Positions 52,627 to 62,109 are shown, counted from the first letter of the stretch. The stretch: 64,000 bases of DNA from Prochlorococcus sp. AG-402-K16 (GCA_003216795.1 QCIH01000005.1:1-64000), one strand, 5' to 3'. Numbers and translations are program-made. The notes: generated by a model not told the origin, from the letters alone.

Positions 52627-53271
52627 ATGCCTTTTGCAAATAATCAAAGAATTACTCGTAGACGTAGTTCAGCTGGTCCTACACCTCCAAAAAGACCAAT
52701 AGGTAATAATTCTGAATCAATTGGTAGACAGTCTCAAGGCCCAAAGCCAACGTTCTTGACACTAAGGGATCATGGGAAAGTTTTTGTTGCTGATCTACCT
52801 AATTTGTCCGATGGTCAATTAGCGCATATTAGTAAAGAAGCTAATGAAGTTTTAAATAGTTTGGAAAAAAGACTTAGTGATCTTGAAAATGAACCTAATG
52901 TTAGTAATCCGGAAAACGATACGCTGATAAAAGCTTCTACCAAAAGAGATGTCACTCTGAGGTTTATTAAATCAATAGAAGAAGAACAAGAGCATAGAAA
53001 GAATAATCCTGCTTTACGAGATGCTGCATCTGAATCGTTACCTAGAACTTTTCTTGAGGTTGCAAGACATAGATTGCCTGGAGCAACTTTTGATTCACTA
53101 CTTCGAGAGGCTCTTGAAGCTTGTGCAGTTGATGAAAGTACTGAAGAAAATCAAGTTATTGATGAGCCTAAAGAAACTGTAAAAATTATGGATATACCTT
53201 CTTCCAACACTAATGCTTCACTTGTTGTTAGTATCGACCCAAGTGATGATTCCAAGAATGACTCTATTTGA
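52627..53271 (+). CDS. Conserved hypothetical protein
   Basis: The 214-residue protein starts with a basic, proline-rich segment (RRRSSAGPTPPKRP), followed by a helical charged region (LAHISKEANEVLNSLEKRLSDLEN) that may form a coiled coil, a conserved-looking patch (PRTFLEVARHRLPGATFDSL) and a disordered acidic tail. No signal peptide or membrane segment is present. I recognise no family. It overlaps the small cysteine protein that follows by 14 bases, suggesting coupled translation. Confidence 0.75.
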   Translation: MPFANNQRITRRRSSAGPTPPKRPIGNNSESIGRQSQGPKPTFLTLRDHGKVFVADLPNLSDGQLAHISKEANEVLNSLEKRLSDLENEPNVSNPENDTLIKASTKRDVTLRFIKSIEEEQEHRKNNPALRDAASESLPRTFLEVARHRLPGATFDSLLREALEACAVDESTEENQVIDEPKETVKIMDIPSSNTNASLVVSIDPSDDSKNDSI

Positions 53272-53425
53272 TTCAACACAAGAGTTAATAAGTTTTAAAG
53301 ACCAAAATAATTCAAAAATTAACCTTACTTCAGAGAAAGATCCCATTTTATGTAATCATTGCAATAGGACTGCATCAAATGGTGTTAGATGTTTAGGAAT
53401 GTGTGTAGCAGATAATGATTACTAA
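53258..53425 (+). CDS. Small cysteine-rich protein, possible zinc ribbon
   Basis: With the ATG at 53258 the product has 55 residues (MTLFDSTQELISF...). Its C-terminal half is ILCNHCNRTASNGVRCLGMC, a C-x2-C-x10-C-x3-C pattern likely to bind zinc. In-frame ATGs at 53213 and 53246 would add 15 or 4 residues but run deeper into the upstream gene. Such small zinc proteins often bind nucleic acids or partner proteins. Function unknown. Confidence 0.6.
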   Translation: MTLFDSTQELISFKDQNNSKINLTSEKDPILCNHCNRTASNGVRCLGMCVADNDY

Positions 53426-53634
53426 AATAATTCAAATTCTCATGTAAATAATCTGATGAAAATAATTAATAAATCAACTAAATTTTATTTATTTAATGGA
53501 TATCAGGTATTATTTAAAAAATAAAGAAAAGATTATTTTTCTATATATCAATAAGTAATTGAAACCTTATACCCTTTATTTAAAATTGAAGTTCTTAGAA
53601 AACTTCATAATTAAATGCGTAAAAATATTAAATA

Positions 53635-53705
53635 AGGCGGCACCCAGATTCGAACTGGGGATAAAGGATTTGCAATCCTCTGCCTTACCACTTGGCCATG
53701 CCGCC
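53635..53705 (-). tRNA. tRNA-Cys (anticodon GCA)
   Basis: On the minus strand a 71-base cloverleaf is formed: acceptor stem GGCGGCA/TGCCGCC, a D-arm starting TGGCCAAGTGGT, anticodon loop TTGCAAA with GCA, and T-loop TTCGAAT in stem CCCAG/CTGGG. CCA is not encoded. The spacer 53426-53634 between the small cysteine gene and this tRNA shows no other feature. An open frame running through this region on the plus strand is spurious before 53748. Confidence 0.97.
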
Positions 53706-53747
53706 GAAAAAGATTCGATTGAGTCTTTTTATGATCTTAACAGTAAG

Positions 53748-54977
53748 GTGTCTAATTCTATATTATTTATATGCAATGGACATGGAGAAGATGTAATCGC
53801 ATCTGAGATAATAAAAAGATTACTAAAAAAAATAAAAAATAAAAATATTGAAGTTTTGCCGTTAGTAGGTAATGGAGATGTATTTAATTCCATAAAATCA
53901 AAGAATTTTCGTAAAATAGGATATTTAAAAGAGCTGCCTAGTGGAGGTTTTAGCAATCAAAGTCTGAAGGGATTTATGCTTGATTTGTTTGCAGGATTTT
54001 TAATCGATAATTTAAGAAATTTTCTGCTCGTAAAACAGAAGTCAAAACATAACTGCAAAGTTATCGCAGTAGGCGATTTCTTGCCATTACTCTACGCGTG
54101 GAGTTCAGAATGCGACTTTAGTTTTATTGGAACTCCCAAAAGTGATTATACTTGGAGTAGTGGGCCAGGTTGGGATTTAAGCGATTTTTATCATAAGTTG
54201 AAAGGTTCTGAATGGGATCCATGGGAAATGTTTTTAATGAAATCTCCAAGATGTAAAAATTTAATTATGAGAGATAAAATTACAGCTAATAATTTGTATA
54301 AAAAAAATATTGATGCAAAATACTTGGGTAATCCAATGATGGATTTTGTTAATTTAACAAACGATAAGATATCAAATATTATTGATTTTAAAAGGATTAT
54401 TCTATTAGTTGGAAGTAGATACCCTGAAGCTCTTAAAAATCTTGATAATTTTCTAAATTGTTTGCAAGATTTTGATTTATCAAAGGACTTGCTAATACTT
54501 TTGCCTTTGAGCATTAATGCGAATGTGATTCAAATTCAAAATTATTTAAATAAATATGGTTTTATAAAACAGAGTAAAGTTAAATTTCTAATTGATGAAG
54601 ATTCAGTATGGAAAAAGAAAGATCAATATGTAGTGATTGGAAAAGGTAAATTCAATTCATGGGCCAATATGGCAGAAGTTGGCTTGTCTAATGCAGGAAC
54701 TGCTACAGAGCAAATTGCTGGCCTTGGAATTCCATCTCTTTCTCTACCCGGACCAGGACCACAATTTACAAAATCATTTGCAAAAAGGCAATCAAGATTA
54801 TTGGGAGGTAGTGTTTTAGTTTGCAAGAACAAAAAAATTCTTTTAAAACGTTTAAGTTTACTTTTGAAAGGAAAAGTTGATATGTTAGAACAAGCAAAAA
54901 TTGGGAAAAAAAGAATGGGGGAATCCGGAGCAAGTAAGAAAATCGTAGATGCCATAAACCTTCATTTGTTATCTTAG
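53748..54977 (+). CDS. Lipid-A-disaccharide synthase-related protein
   Basis: The core reads SILFICNGHGEDVIASEII at the N-terminus, FIGTPKSDYTWSSGPGWDLS in the middle, LGNPMMDF and the C-terminal SNAGTATEQIAGLGIPSLSL. These match a cyanobacterial family related to LpxB and glycosyltransferase family 19, whose actual donor and acceptor are not known. A longer open frame begins at 53559, but it crosses the tRNA-Cys gene; the GTG at 53748 (410 residues) leaves the tRNA intact and begins right at the conserved part. That start is inferred. Confidence 0.82.
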   Translation: MSNSILFICNGHGEDVIASEIIKRLLKKIKNKNIEVLPLVGNGDVFNSIKSKNFRKIGYLKELPSGGFSNQSLKGFMLDLFAGFLIDNLRNFLLVKQKSKHNCKVIAVGDFLPLLYAWSSECDFSFIGTPKSDYTWSSGPGWDLSDFYHKLKGSEWDPWEMFLMKSPRCKNLIMRDKITANNLYKKNIDAKYLGNPMMDFVNLTNDKISNIIDFKRIILLVGSRYPEALKNLDNFLNCLQDFDLSKDLLILLPLSINANVIQIQNYLNKYGFIKQSKVKFLIDEDSVWKKKDQYVVIGKGKFNSWANMAEVGLSNAGTATEQIAGLGIPSLSLPGPGPQFTKSFAKRQSRLLGGSVLVCKNKKILLKRLSLLLKGKVDMLEQAKIGKKRMGESGASKKIVDAINLHLLS

Positions 54978-55012
54978 TAAATGGCACTAGCTTATTAATT
55001 ATTAATTCTTTT

Positions 55013-55279
55013 ATGTATCCAATAAATGATCGGCAATATCTAAAAATTTGTGCAGAGATTGCAAAACTTATGAGTATAAGCTTATCTTCTGCTAAAAAGA
55101 AAGTAGAAATTCAAATTGCAAAAGAAGGCTCGAAAACTATTCAAGAAAAAATACAAGTTGCACAAAATGTCTTAAAAATTTGTGAAAAAAATGATGGAGA
55201 TAAATTAAGTTCTTCAAGAATACTTGATAAGCTTATGGAAACTCTTGATGGTGAAGATAATTTTTTAACTGAAGATTGA
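55013..55279 (+). CDS. Small conserved hypothetical protein
   Basis: An 88-residue, mostly helical protein (YLKICAEIAKLMSISLSSAKKKVEI) with an acidic tail (LMETLDGEDNF). It has no membrane segment or signal. It follows the LpxB-like gene by 35 bases and faces the ribonuclease D gene seven bases away. I recognise no domain. Confidence 0.7.
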   Translation: MYPINDRQYLKICAEIAKLMSISLSSAKKKVEIQIAKEGSKTIQEKIQVAQNVLKICEKNDGDKLSSSRILDKLMETLDGEDNFLTED

Positions 55280-55285
55280 TGATTC

Positions 55286-55921
55286 TTAATGTTCAAATAT
55301 ATTTGAGAATTTTAGTATGTCTAAATCAGCATGTACAGAAACTGTTGCGAAACATTTTTGAGCTAATTCATATCTATTCTCTCTTTCTAAGATAACTTTT
55401 AATTTATGCATAGCTTCAATTAAATATCTAACATCATTTGCAGCATAATCTAATTGATCTTTTGTTAAATCTTCGTTGCTCCCCCAATCACTACTTTGCG
55501 AACTTTTGTCCAGTTCTATACCTAACAATTCATTAATTAAATCCTTTAAACCGTGTTTATTTGTATAAGTTCTTGCCAACTTACTAGCAATTTTTGTACA
55601 AAAAATATTTTTTGTATTAATTTCAAGATTGCATTTTAGAGCTGCTACATCAAATCTCGCATAGTGAAATATTTTAGTAATTTTGTCATCTTCAAGAAGT
55701 TTTTTTAAATGAGGTGAAGAAGATGTATTAAGTTCGATTTTTATACACGATGTTCTTTTAAATTCATTGCATATTTGTACTAAACAGAGTCTATCTCTTC
55801 CATGAATTAAACCCATTGCTTCAGTGTCAATAGCTAGGTAGGATGATTTTTTATAAAGATTGTATAAATCTTCTGTTAAATCTCTATAAAGAAGATCAAT
55901 ATTTTTATTTTCAATAGTCAT
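55286..55921 (-). CDS. Ribonuclease D-like 3'-5' exonuclease
   Basis: The 211-residue protein is a DEDDy exonuclease: Exo I LAIDTEAMGLIHGRDRLCLVQ, Exo II KIFHYARFDVAALK, Exo III YAANDVRYLIEA with the Y and D of the family. It lacks the HRDC domains of E. coli RNase D, as is common in short cyanobacterial forms. A role in tRNA 3' end trimming is likely from family knowledge. The 163-base spacer to the next gene has no identifiable element. Confidence 0.9.
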   Translation of the reverse strand: MTIENKNIDLLYRDLTEDLYNLYKKSSYLAIDTEAMGLIHGRDRLCLVQICNEFKRTSCIKIELNTSSSPHLKKLLEDDKITKIFHYARFDVAALKCNLEINTKNIFCTKIASKLARTYTNKHGLKDLINELLGIELDKSSQSSDWGSNEDLTKDQLDYAANDVRYLIEAMHKLKVILERENRYELAQKCFATVSVHADLDILKFSNIFEH

Positions 55922-56084
55922 TTTTAATAAGTATGTAGGGAAATTAAAGGTTTAGAATTTTACCTAAGATTTTATATAATTAAAAATTTTTATCTAATAG
56001 GAATATATTACAGAATAATTCTAAAAAATTATAATATGATGTAACTTTAATTTTTATTCTCAAGTTACTAGAAAAAATTATTTA

Positions 56085-56642
56085 ATGTCCTATTCCTTAA
56101 ATTCAACATTACTGCTGACAATTCTTTTGGCCATAGGATTATTTTTTTTTCTTAGGGCTTCCAGTAAAGATAGAACAACCATCGTTGAGATTTCATCTTC
56201 TCAGGAACCAATTAAGGTTTTAAATGGTTTATGTGAATGGCTTAATTTGAGGGGATGGAAGCAAACAGGAGGAGATTTTGAACAAAGAATTTTAATATTC
56301 AAGGGTCAAGTTGTTTCTAGTAAATTCTTAGCAATTTTTTTAGGTTTTCTTGGCGGTTTTGGTTCTTGTGCTTTGGGATTAGTAATTATTCAAATATATC
56401 CTGATTTGGGTTGGTGGCCTATTCTTTTGGGATTAATTGGTGGACCTTTGTCTGGAATTGTTTATTTTAAAAAATCAGCAAGAGAGGAGAAATTTGAATT
56501 AAGGTTGATCAACGAAAATGAAAATGATTCAACTTTTATGAGACTTAGAGCCCATAGGGATGAATTAATCTCTTTAGAAAATGAACTCGGAGAAAAACTT
56601 CAATTGAAAAGTGACGGTTCTTTATTTAAAACACCTATTTAA
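56085..56642 (+). CDS. Cofactor assembly of complex C subunit B-like membrane protein (CCB2/CCB4 family)
   Basis: The 185-residue protein has an N-terminal membrane helix (LLLTILLAIGLFFFLRASSKDR), a soluble segment, then a pair of helices (FLAIFLGFLGGFGSCALGLV and GWWPILLGLIGGPLSGIVYF) and a charged C-terminal region. The order and the FFLRASSKDRT signature fit the cyanobacterial relatives of plastid CCB2/CCB4, which help attach heme ci to cytochrome b6. The family call is from memory of similar proteins and is moderately sure. Confidence 0.65.
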   Translation: MSYSLNSTLLLTILLAIGLFFFLRASSKDRTTIVEISSSQEPIKVLNGLCEWLNLRGWKQTGGDFEQRILIFKGQVVSSKFLAIFLGFLGGFGSCALGLVIIQIYPDLGWWPILLGLIGGPLSGIVYFKKSAREEKFELRLINENENDSTFMRLRAHRDELISLENELGEKLQLKSDGSLFKTPI

Positions 56643-56670
56643 GATACTTTAAAAGTTTGTTCGATAATTT

Positions 56671-57699
56671 TTAATCAAAAATATCATTCTCTATGCAGAA
56701 TTTCTCTAACTCTTTATCTTTTAACCAATCTTGGGGTTTTGTGAAAATTGTTGTGAGAAATTCTTCTCGAGAATTCTTTCTAGCTTTATATCCATATTCC
56801 CATCTAGCTAAGGGCGGTAAGGACATTAATATAGATTCAGTTCTGCCATTTGTTTGTAGTCCAAAAATTGTCCCTCTATCCCAAACTAAATTGAATTCGA
56901 CATATCTACCTCTTCGATATAGCTGGAATTCTCTTTCCTTCGATGAATATGTTTGAGAAGCTCTTTTTTCAATAATGGGCAAATATGAAGGGAGGAATGC
57001 CTGCCCACAGTTTTCCGCTAAAGAAAATAAATCATCCCAATTTAAATTAGATCTGCCAATATTTTGTGAAGCTTTTGATGCTTCTCCATTTTGATTATTT
57101 CCTCTATAAATATTGCCTGAACCATCTTGATAATCATAAAAAATACCTCCTATGCCTCTAGATTCATTTCTATGCTTCAAGAAGAAATATTCATCACACC
57201 ATGGTTTGAAAACTTTATGCAAATCTTGATCAACTTTCTCACAAGCTTTTTTATGTTCATTATGAAAATTCCTTACATCAGAAAGATAAGGATAAAAAGG
57301 CGTTAAATCTGCACCTCCCCCAAACCACCAAACAGGCCCAGCTTCGAAATATCGATAATTCAGATGAACTGTAGGAATAAAGGGATTCTTAGGATGCAAA
57401 ACCATAGAGGTTCCCGTAGCAAACCATTCATGACCTTTTGCTTCGGGCCTTTGAGAGATTATAGATTGAGGTAATTCTTTTCCCTGTACTTCCGAGAAAT
57501 TAACGCCTGCCTGCTCAAAAATAGAACCATTTTTCAATACTCTTGATCTTCCACCGCCACCTTCGTCTCTTAGCCAGGATTCCTCTGTAAATTTCCCTTT
57601 GCCATCTACATTTTCAAGTCCTGAACAAATTTTGTCTTGTAGATTTAATAAGAGATTTTTAGTTTTTTCTCTCGAGTTTTTAGGAGGTTCTTTCAACAT
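56671..57699 (-). CDS. hemF: Oxygen-dependent coproporphyrinogen III oxidase
   Basis: HemF decarboxylates coproporphyrinogen III to protoporphyrinogen IX with oxygen, a late step shared by heme and chlorophyll synthesis. The 342-residue protein has FAT(G)[20 protein letters not shown] sequence, [31 protein letters not shown], and the C-terminal [15 protein letters not shown] and [10 protein letters not shown]. It is divergent from mrp over 158 bases. Confidence 0.97.
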   Translation of the reverse strand: MLKEPPKNSREKTKNLLLNLQDKICSGLENVDGKGKFTEESWLRDEGGGGRSRVLKNGSIFEQAGVNFSEVQGKELPQSIISQRPEAKGHEWFATGTSMVLHPKNPFIPTVHLNYRYFEAGPVWWFGGGADLTPFYPYLSDVRNFHNEHKKACEKVDQDLHKVFKPWCDEYFFLKHRNESRGIGGIFYDYQDGSGNIYRGNNQNGEASKASQNIGRSNLNWDDLFSLAENCGQAFLPSYLPIIEKRASQTYSSKEREFQLYRRGRYVEFNLVWDRGTIFGLQTNGRTESILMSLPPLARWEYGYKARKNSREEFLTTIFTKPQDWLKDKELEKFCIENDIFD

Positions 57700-57857
57700 G
57701 TATTTAGTAAATCTTGAAGAAAAAATTTTTTTGGTTAATTATAAGTTTCTCTTTATAATTTCTCTTAAGGGGTACTTATTGCCTATTATTTGATAGTTCG
57801 ACATAGTTCTTAATCTTTTAAACAGTCGACTACCTTGTTAAAACATTTAAAAATTTA

Positions 57858-58931
57858 ATGACCACAATAGAAGATGCGAATTTTGCTTTACAAAAAGTTC
57901 TAGATGCTGGATCACAGAAAAATGTAATTGAATTAGCTTGGATTAAAAATGTAAGAGTAACAATACCGAGAGTAATCGTAACATTATCATTACCATCGTT
58001 TGCAAATTCTCAGAGAGATAGAATTGTACAAGAGGTTAGAGGGGTACTACTGGATTTTGAAGATATTGATGATGTTCAAATAGAGATAGATAATAATCCT
58101 TCCAAAACAGAATCTCAAAATCAAAGTGATGCTCCTGAGTTGCAGAAGATTGATGGTATTCGGCATATCATAGCTGTTAGTAGTGGTAAAGGTGGGGTTG
58201 GGAAAAGTACCATTGCAGTTAATCTCGCTTGTTCTCTAGCTAAATTAGGCTTGAAAACTGGTTTGCTGGATGCGGATATATATGGACCTAATACTCCCTC
58301 AATGATGGGAGTTGCCGAACAGAATCCAAAGGTTACAGAAGGAAGTGGCAGTGATCAAAGGTTAATACCAATAAATAAATATGGAATTTCATTAGTATCA
58401 ATGGGTTTCCTCATAGAAGAAGGTCAGCCAGTTATATGGAGAGGACCAATGCTTAATAGTATTATCAGACAATTTTTGTACCAAGTTGAATGGAATAATC
58501 TTGATTTTTTGGTTATTGATTTGCCTCCAGGGACAGGAGATGCGCAAATATCCCTTTCTCAATCTGTGCCTATTTCTGGAGCTATAGTTGTCACTACTCC
58601 TCAACAAGTATCTTTGCAAGATGCAAGGAGAGGATTAGCAATGTTTAAACAACTCGGAGTACCTTTACTGGGAATTGTAGAAAATATGTCAGTATTTATT
58701 CCGCCAGATATGCCAGGTAAAAAATATGAAATTTTTGGGAAAGGTGGTGGACAAACATTAGCTAACGAAAATGACTTACCATTATTAGCTCAAATTCCTA
58801 TTGAAATCCCTCTCGTTGATGATAGTAATAAAGGTGTACCAATCTCAATAAGCCAGCCCAATAAAGAAAGTTCTGTCTTATTTAGTAATTTAGCTCAATT
58901 AATTAAGAATCAATTTGTTAATACTTATTGA
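57858..58931 (+). CDS. mrp: Mrp/ApbC-type P-loop ATPase
   Basis: The 357-residue protein is an Mrp/NBP35-type carrier linked to iron-sulfur cluster assembly. It has an N-terminal MIP18/DUF59 domain (about 1-80), the deviant Walker A SSGKGGVGKST at 108-118, the switch GLLDADIYGPNTPSM, and DLPPGTGDAQISL. The region where many homologues have a C-x2-C cluster ligand pair reads NMSVFIPPDMPGKKYE, without cysteine. Its stop overlaps the rodA start (TGATG), and the histidine kinase follows in the same way. Confidence 0.93.
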   Translation: MTTIEDANFALQKVLDAGSQKNVIELAWIKNVRVTIPRVIVTLSLPSFANSQRDRIVQEVRGVLLDFEDIDDVQIEIDNNPSKTESQNQSDAPELQKIDGIRHIIAVSSGKGGVGKSTIAVNLACSLAKLGLKTGLLDADIYGPNTPSMMGVAEQNPKVTEGSGSDQRLIPINKYGISLVSMGFLIEEGQPVIWRGPMLNSIIRQFLYQVEWNNLDFLVIDLPPGTGDAQISLSQSVPISGAIVVTTPQQVSLQDARRGLAMFKQLGVPLLGIVENMSVFIPPDMPGKKYEIFGKGGGQTLANENDLPLLAQIPIEIPLVDDSNKGVPISISQPNKESSVLFSNLAQLIKNQFVNTY

Positions 58932-60199
58932 TGTTTAAAAGAATTTCTTTATTAAATAAAAAAGGATTTTTACAAAAACAAGACAACTTCAATAGAGGTT
59001 TTTTATTTTCTCCGCTACTTGTTATTCCTCTGTTTTTAGTAATTATTTCGGGTTTTTTGATAAAAAGTATTCAGGGTGATTTTTTAGTATCGAACTATTT
59101 AGGTCATATCGTAACTGGTTTTTTAGGTTATTTCTTAGCATTTTTTATTTCTTATATACCGTTAGAGAGACTTAGAAAGTATGTGGTTCTATTTTATTTT
59201 TGTACTTTAATATTCTTATTTCTTATTTATTTTTTTGGGATTTCAGTTTCTGGAGCTCAAAGATGGCTAAACTTGGGTATCTTTTCTTTTCAGCCTTCAG
59301 AGGTAGCTAAACTTAGTACTCTATTAACTCTTGCTTTAGTACTCGACAAAAAAATAATCCTAACAATAAGAGATTTAGTATTGCCCTTATTAGTATTAGT
59401 TATTCCTTGGTTATTAATTTTCTTTCAACCGGACTTAGGCACCTCTTTAGTTTTAATTGTTTTGACAGGTGTGATGCTCTATTGGTCTCAAATGCCCATA
59501 GAGTGGATTTTGATATTAGTGTTTTGTATTGTCACATCAATATTATATCTAACCTTACCAAATCTTCTTATTTTCTGGATTCCAGTTATAGGATATCTTG
59601 CTTATAGATCTTTTAAAAAGAAAATTATTTTTTCTGCTCTCGCTGTTTCATTCCATTTATTAGTGGCAAAATTTACACCAATTTTGTGGCAATATGGCTT
59701 AAAAGAATATCAAAAAGATAGATTAGTTTTATTTTTAGATCCAACTAGAGATCCATTAGGTGGGGGATATCATTTGATACAGAGTAAAATTGCAATTGGT
59801 TCTGGAGGATTATTTGGGACTGGTTTGCTGCAAGGTAAGCTGACTAATTTGCAATTTATACCTGAACAACATACTGATTTTATATTCAGTGCTTTAGGGG
59901 AAGAATTAGGTTTTGTGGGGTGCGCTTTAGTTTTATTTTTGTTCTTTTTTTTGATTAAAAAACTTATTAATACTGCAACAATTGCTAGGACTAACTTTGA
60001 ATCTCTAATTGTTATTGGAATAGCATCAACTTTTTTATTTCAAATAATTATTAACTTATTTATGACTATTGGATTAGGACCAGTTACTGGGATTCCCCTT
60101 CCTTTTATGAGCTATGGTCGAACGTCATTGGTGACTAATTTCATATCTATTGGATTTGTTTTATCTATATTGAAACGTTCTAGATCACTAAGAAGTTGA
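58931..60199 (+). CDS. rodA: RodA/FtsW-type SEDS glycan polymerase
   Basis: RodA polymerises lipid II into glycan strands during cell elongation, working with a class b penicillin-binding protein and MreBCD. From the ATG at 58931 the product has 422 residues with about ten membrane helices. SEDS signatures include GAQRWLNLGIFSFQPSEVAK, WLLIFFQPDLGTSLVL, PEQHTDFIFSALGEELG with the catalytic aspartate region, and PLPFMSYGRTSLVTNF. The start overlaps the mrp stop codon. Confidence 0.94.
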   Translation: MFKRISLLNKKGFLQKQDNFNRGFLFSPLLVIPLFLVIISGFLIKSIQGDFLVSNYLGHIVTGFLGYFLAFFISYIPLERLRKYVVLFYFCTLIFLFLIYFFGISVSGAQRWLNLGIFSFQPSEVAKLSTLLTLALVLDKKIILTIRDLVLPLLVLVIPWLLIFFQPDLGTSLVLIVLTGVMLYWSQMPIEWILILVFCIVTSILYLTLPNLLIFWIPVIGYLAYRSFKKKIIFSALAVSFHLLVAKFTPILWQYGLKEYQKDRLVLFLDPTRDPLGGGYHLIQSKIAIGSGGLFGTGLLQGKLTNLQFIPEQHTDFIFSALGEELGFVGCALVLFLFFFLIKKLINTATIARTNFESLIVIGIASTFLFQIIINLFMTIGLGPVTGIPLPFMSYGRTSLVTNFISIGFVLSILKRSRSLRS

Positions 60200-61563
60200 T
60201 GAAATCACAAATAACTATAAAAAAAATTCAAGAGCTTTTGATTAAAGGAGTTAAAACCATATATGTGGATGATGATACATCCAGAAGAATGTGGTGGGCT
60301 TCTTTAGAAGTTATTCAAAAAGATTTCCTTTCTCAAAATTATAAACAGGGGGGGATATGGGTTGCCTCGCCTTTGCCAGCTTTTAATGATAAAAAATTTT
60401 TAAATCAACTTCATGGATGGCTTTGGTCTCCTGAGGGGTTTCCATACTTTCAAAATGAGAATGCAGGTTTTTTACCAGTCAATAATTCAGAAAAGATAAA
60501 AAAAGATTTCGATTTAGTTAGTAATTATAAAGTCTTAAATCTTTGTCAAGAGGATGGCTATGAACCTTTTTTGATGATAATCACTCCGAATTTTCAATGC
60601 GTATTATCAATTGTAGGAGAAAAAGATAAGAAAATTCTATTAATGAAGTGTGATGAAGAGAGCCTTAAACTTTCAATTGAATTAATGAATGCAAAATTAA
60701 ATCAAGAAAATTATGAGGAAGGAGTAAAATTTCGTAATGCAATTAATAATTTAGATAACCTTAATATTAATAATCAATTTGAAAAATTATTTTGGCCAAT
60801 ATTATCGGCAAAATTAGCAAATATTACACCTAAACATAATATACAGAATTCTGTGAAAAATGATGAAAAAAAAGTGCAAATAACGGAAGCAAAATTATTA
60901 CGTGCAATTTCTCATGAAGTGAGAACTCCTTTGGCAACAATCAGAACCTTAATAAACTCTACTTTAAAAAAATATAAAATGGATGAATCAATGAGAAATC
61001 GTTTAATTCAAATAGATAATGAATGTAATGAACAAATTGATAGGTTTGGTTTAATCTTTAATGCAGCAGAATTAGTTGGTAATGAAGTACAATCACTAAA
61101 TAACTTAGCGAAAATTAATTTAGCCGAAATTTTCAAAAAGCTTGCTCCTTTATGGAATAAACAATTAAAGCGACGCGGAATTTCTTTGAAGATAGATATC
61201 CCCAAACAACTTCCACAAATTTTGAGTGATTCTGAAAAGTTAGAATTAATGTTAAGAGGATTAATTGATAAAAATACTAGAGGATTAAAAGAAGGAAGTA
61301 CATTAATTTTAGAATTAAGACCAGCTGGTCAAAAACTCAAACTTCAACTCAAAGTACAAAGATTAGATAATAATCAAAAAGAAATTCTAAAAAAAGATAA
61401 CGGTTCTGATATTGGTCCTGTTTTAAATTGGAACCCTCAAACTGGAAGTTTACAACTTAGTCAAAATGCCACTCAAAAGTTGTTAGCTAGTTTAGGAGGG
61501 CATGTCACACAAAGACGTGATACAGGTTTGACAGTATTTTTTCCGATTTCAGATTCAAAATAA
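60199..61563 (+). CDS. Histidine kinase-like sensor with degenerate ATP-binding domain
   Basis: From the ATG at 60199, overlapping the rodA stop (TGATG), the product has 454 residues. Residues about 1-170 form a soluble sensor region (GIWVASPLPAF, GYEPFLMIITPNFQCVL); no membrane helix is seen. The phosphoacceptor H-box is intact (RAISHEVRTPLATIR, histidine near residue 239). The expected N-box (N-x3-N) reads LRGLIDKNTR, the G1 box (D-x-G-x-G) is not recognisable, and the G2 region is PQTGSLQLSQNATQK. It may therefore bind ATP poorly or act as a phosphoacceptor or scaffold. No response regulator gene adjoins it. Confidence 0.8.
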   Translation: MKSQITIKKIQELLIKGVKTIYVDDDTSRRMWWASLEVIQKDFLSQNYKQGGIWVASPLPAFNDKKFLNQLHGWLWSPEGFPYFQNENAGFLPVNNSEKIKKDFDLVSNYKVLNLCQEDGYEPFLMIITPNFQCVLSIVGEKDKKILLMKCDEESLKLSIELMNAKLNQENYEEGVKFRNAINNLDNLNINNQFEKLFWPILSAKLANITPKHNIQNSVKNDEKKVQITEAKLLRAISHEVRTPLATIRTLINSTLKKYKMDESMRNRLIQIDNECNEQIDRFGLIFNAAELVGNEVQSLNNLAKINLAEIFKKLAPLWNKQLKRRGISLKIDIPKQLPQILSDSEKLELMLRGLIDKNTRGLKEGSTLILELRPAGQKLKLQLKVQRLDNNQKEILKKDNGSDIGPVLNWNPQTGSLQLSQNATQKLLASLGGHVTQRRDTGLTVFFPISDSK

Positions 61564-61675
61564 AATGAGAAACAAGTTTTTCCATTTATTAAATAATGTA
61601 GAAAATTTCCTATTAATTTTGAATTTTGCAAAATATGAATGCTAGTTTCTTATTATAAATAACTCAAAATCTAGG

Positions 61676-62098
61676 ATGACTGAAACTTTAGTTGGTCAAT
61701 TTCCAAAGCATATAGGAAGTACTGGGGGTTTATTAAACTCAGCAGAAACCGAAGAAAAATATGCAATTGTATGGAAAAGTTCAAAGGAACAAGCATTTGA
61801 ATTGCCCACCGGTGGAGCGGCTATAATGCATGAAGGTGATAATTTAATGTACTTTGCAAGAAAAGAACAATGCCTTGCATTAGGGACACAATTAAGAGCC
61901 TTCAAACCAAGAATTGAAGATTTTAAAATTTACCGAATTTTCCCAGGTGGTGATATTGAATTTTTACACCCCAAAGATGGTGTTTTCCCTGAAAAAGTAA
62001 ATGAAGGCAGAGAGAAAGTAGGACATAATCCTAGAAGAATAGGTGAGAATCCTAATCCAGCTGGTTTGAAATTTACAACTAAGAATACTTTTGATTAA
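61676..62098 (+). CDS. psaD: Photosystem I subunit PsaD
   Basis: PsaD sits on the stromal side of photosystem I, holds PsaC in place and provides the docking site for ferredoxin. The 140-residue protein has [54 protein letters not shown] and the basic tail [15 protein letters not shown]. It stands alone with a 112-base leader spacer containing AT-rich promoter-like sequence. Confidence 0.98.
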   Translation: MTETLVGQFPKHIGSTGGLLNSAETEEKYAIVWKSSKEQAFELPTGGAAIMHEGDNLMYFARKEQCLALGTQLRAFKPRIEDFKIYRIFPGGDIEFLHPKDGVFPEKVNEGREKVGHNPRRIGENPNPAGLKFTTKNTFD

Positions 62099-62109
62099 CT
62101 TCCTTAAAG

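Noticed and set aside
53559..53747. N-terminal 63 codons of the long frame at 53559-54977
   Set aside because: They cross tRNA-Cys in antisense and show no conserved protein sequence; the GTG at 53748 is preferred.
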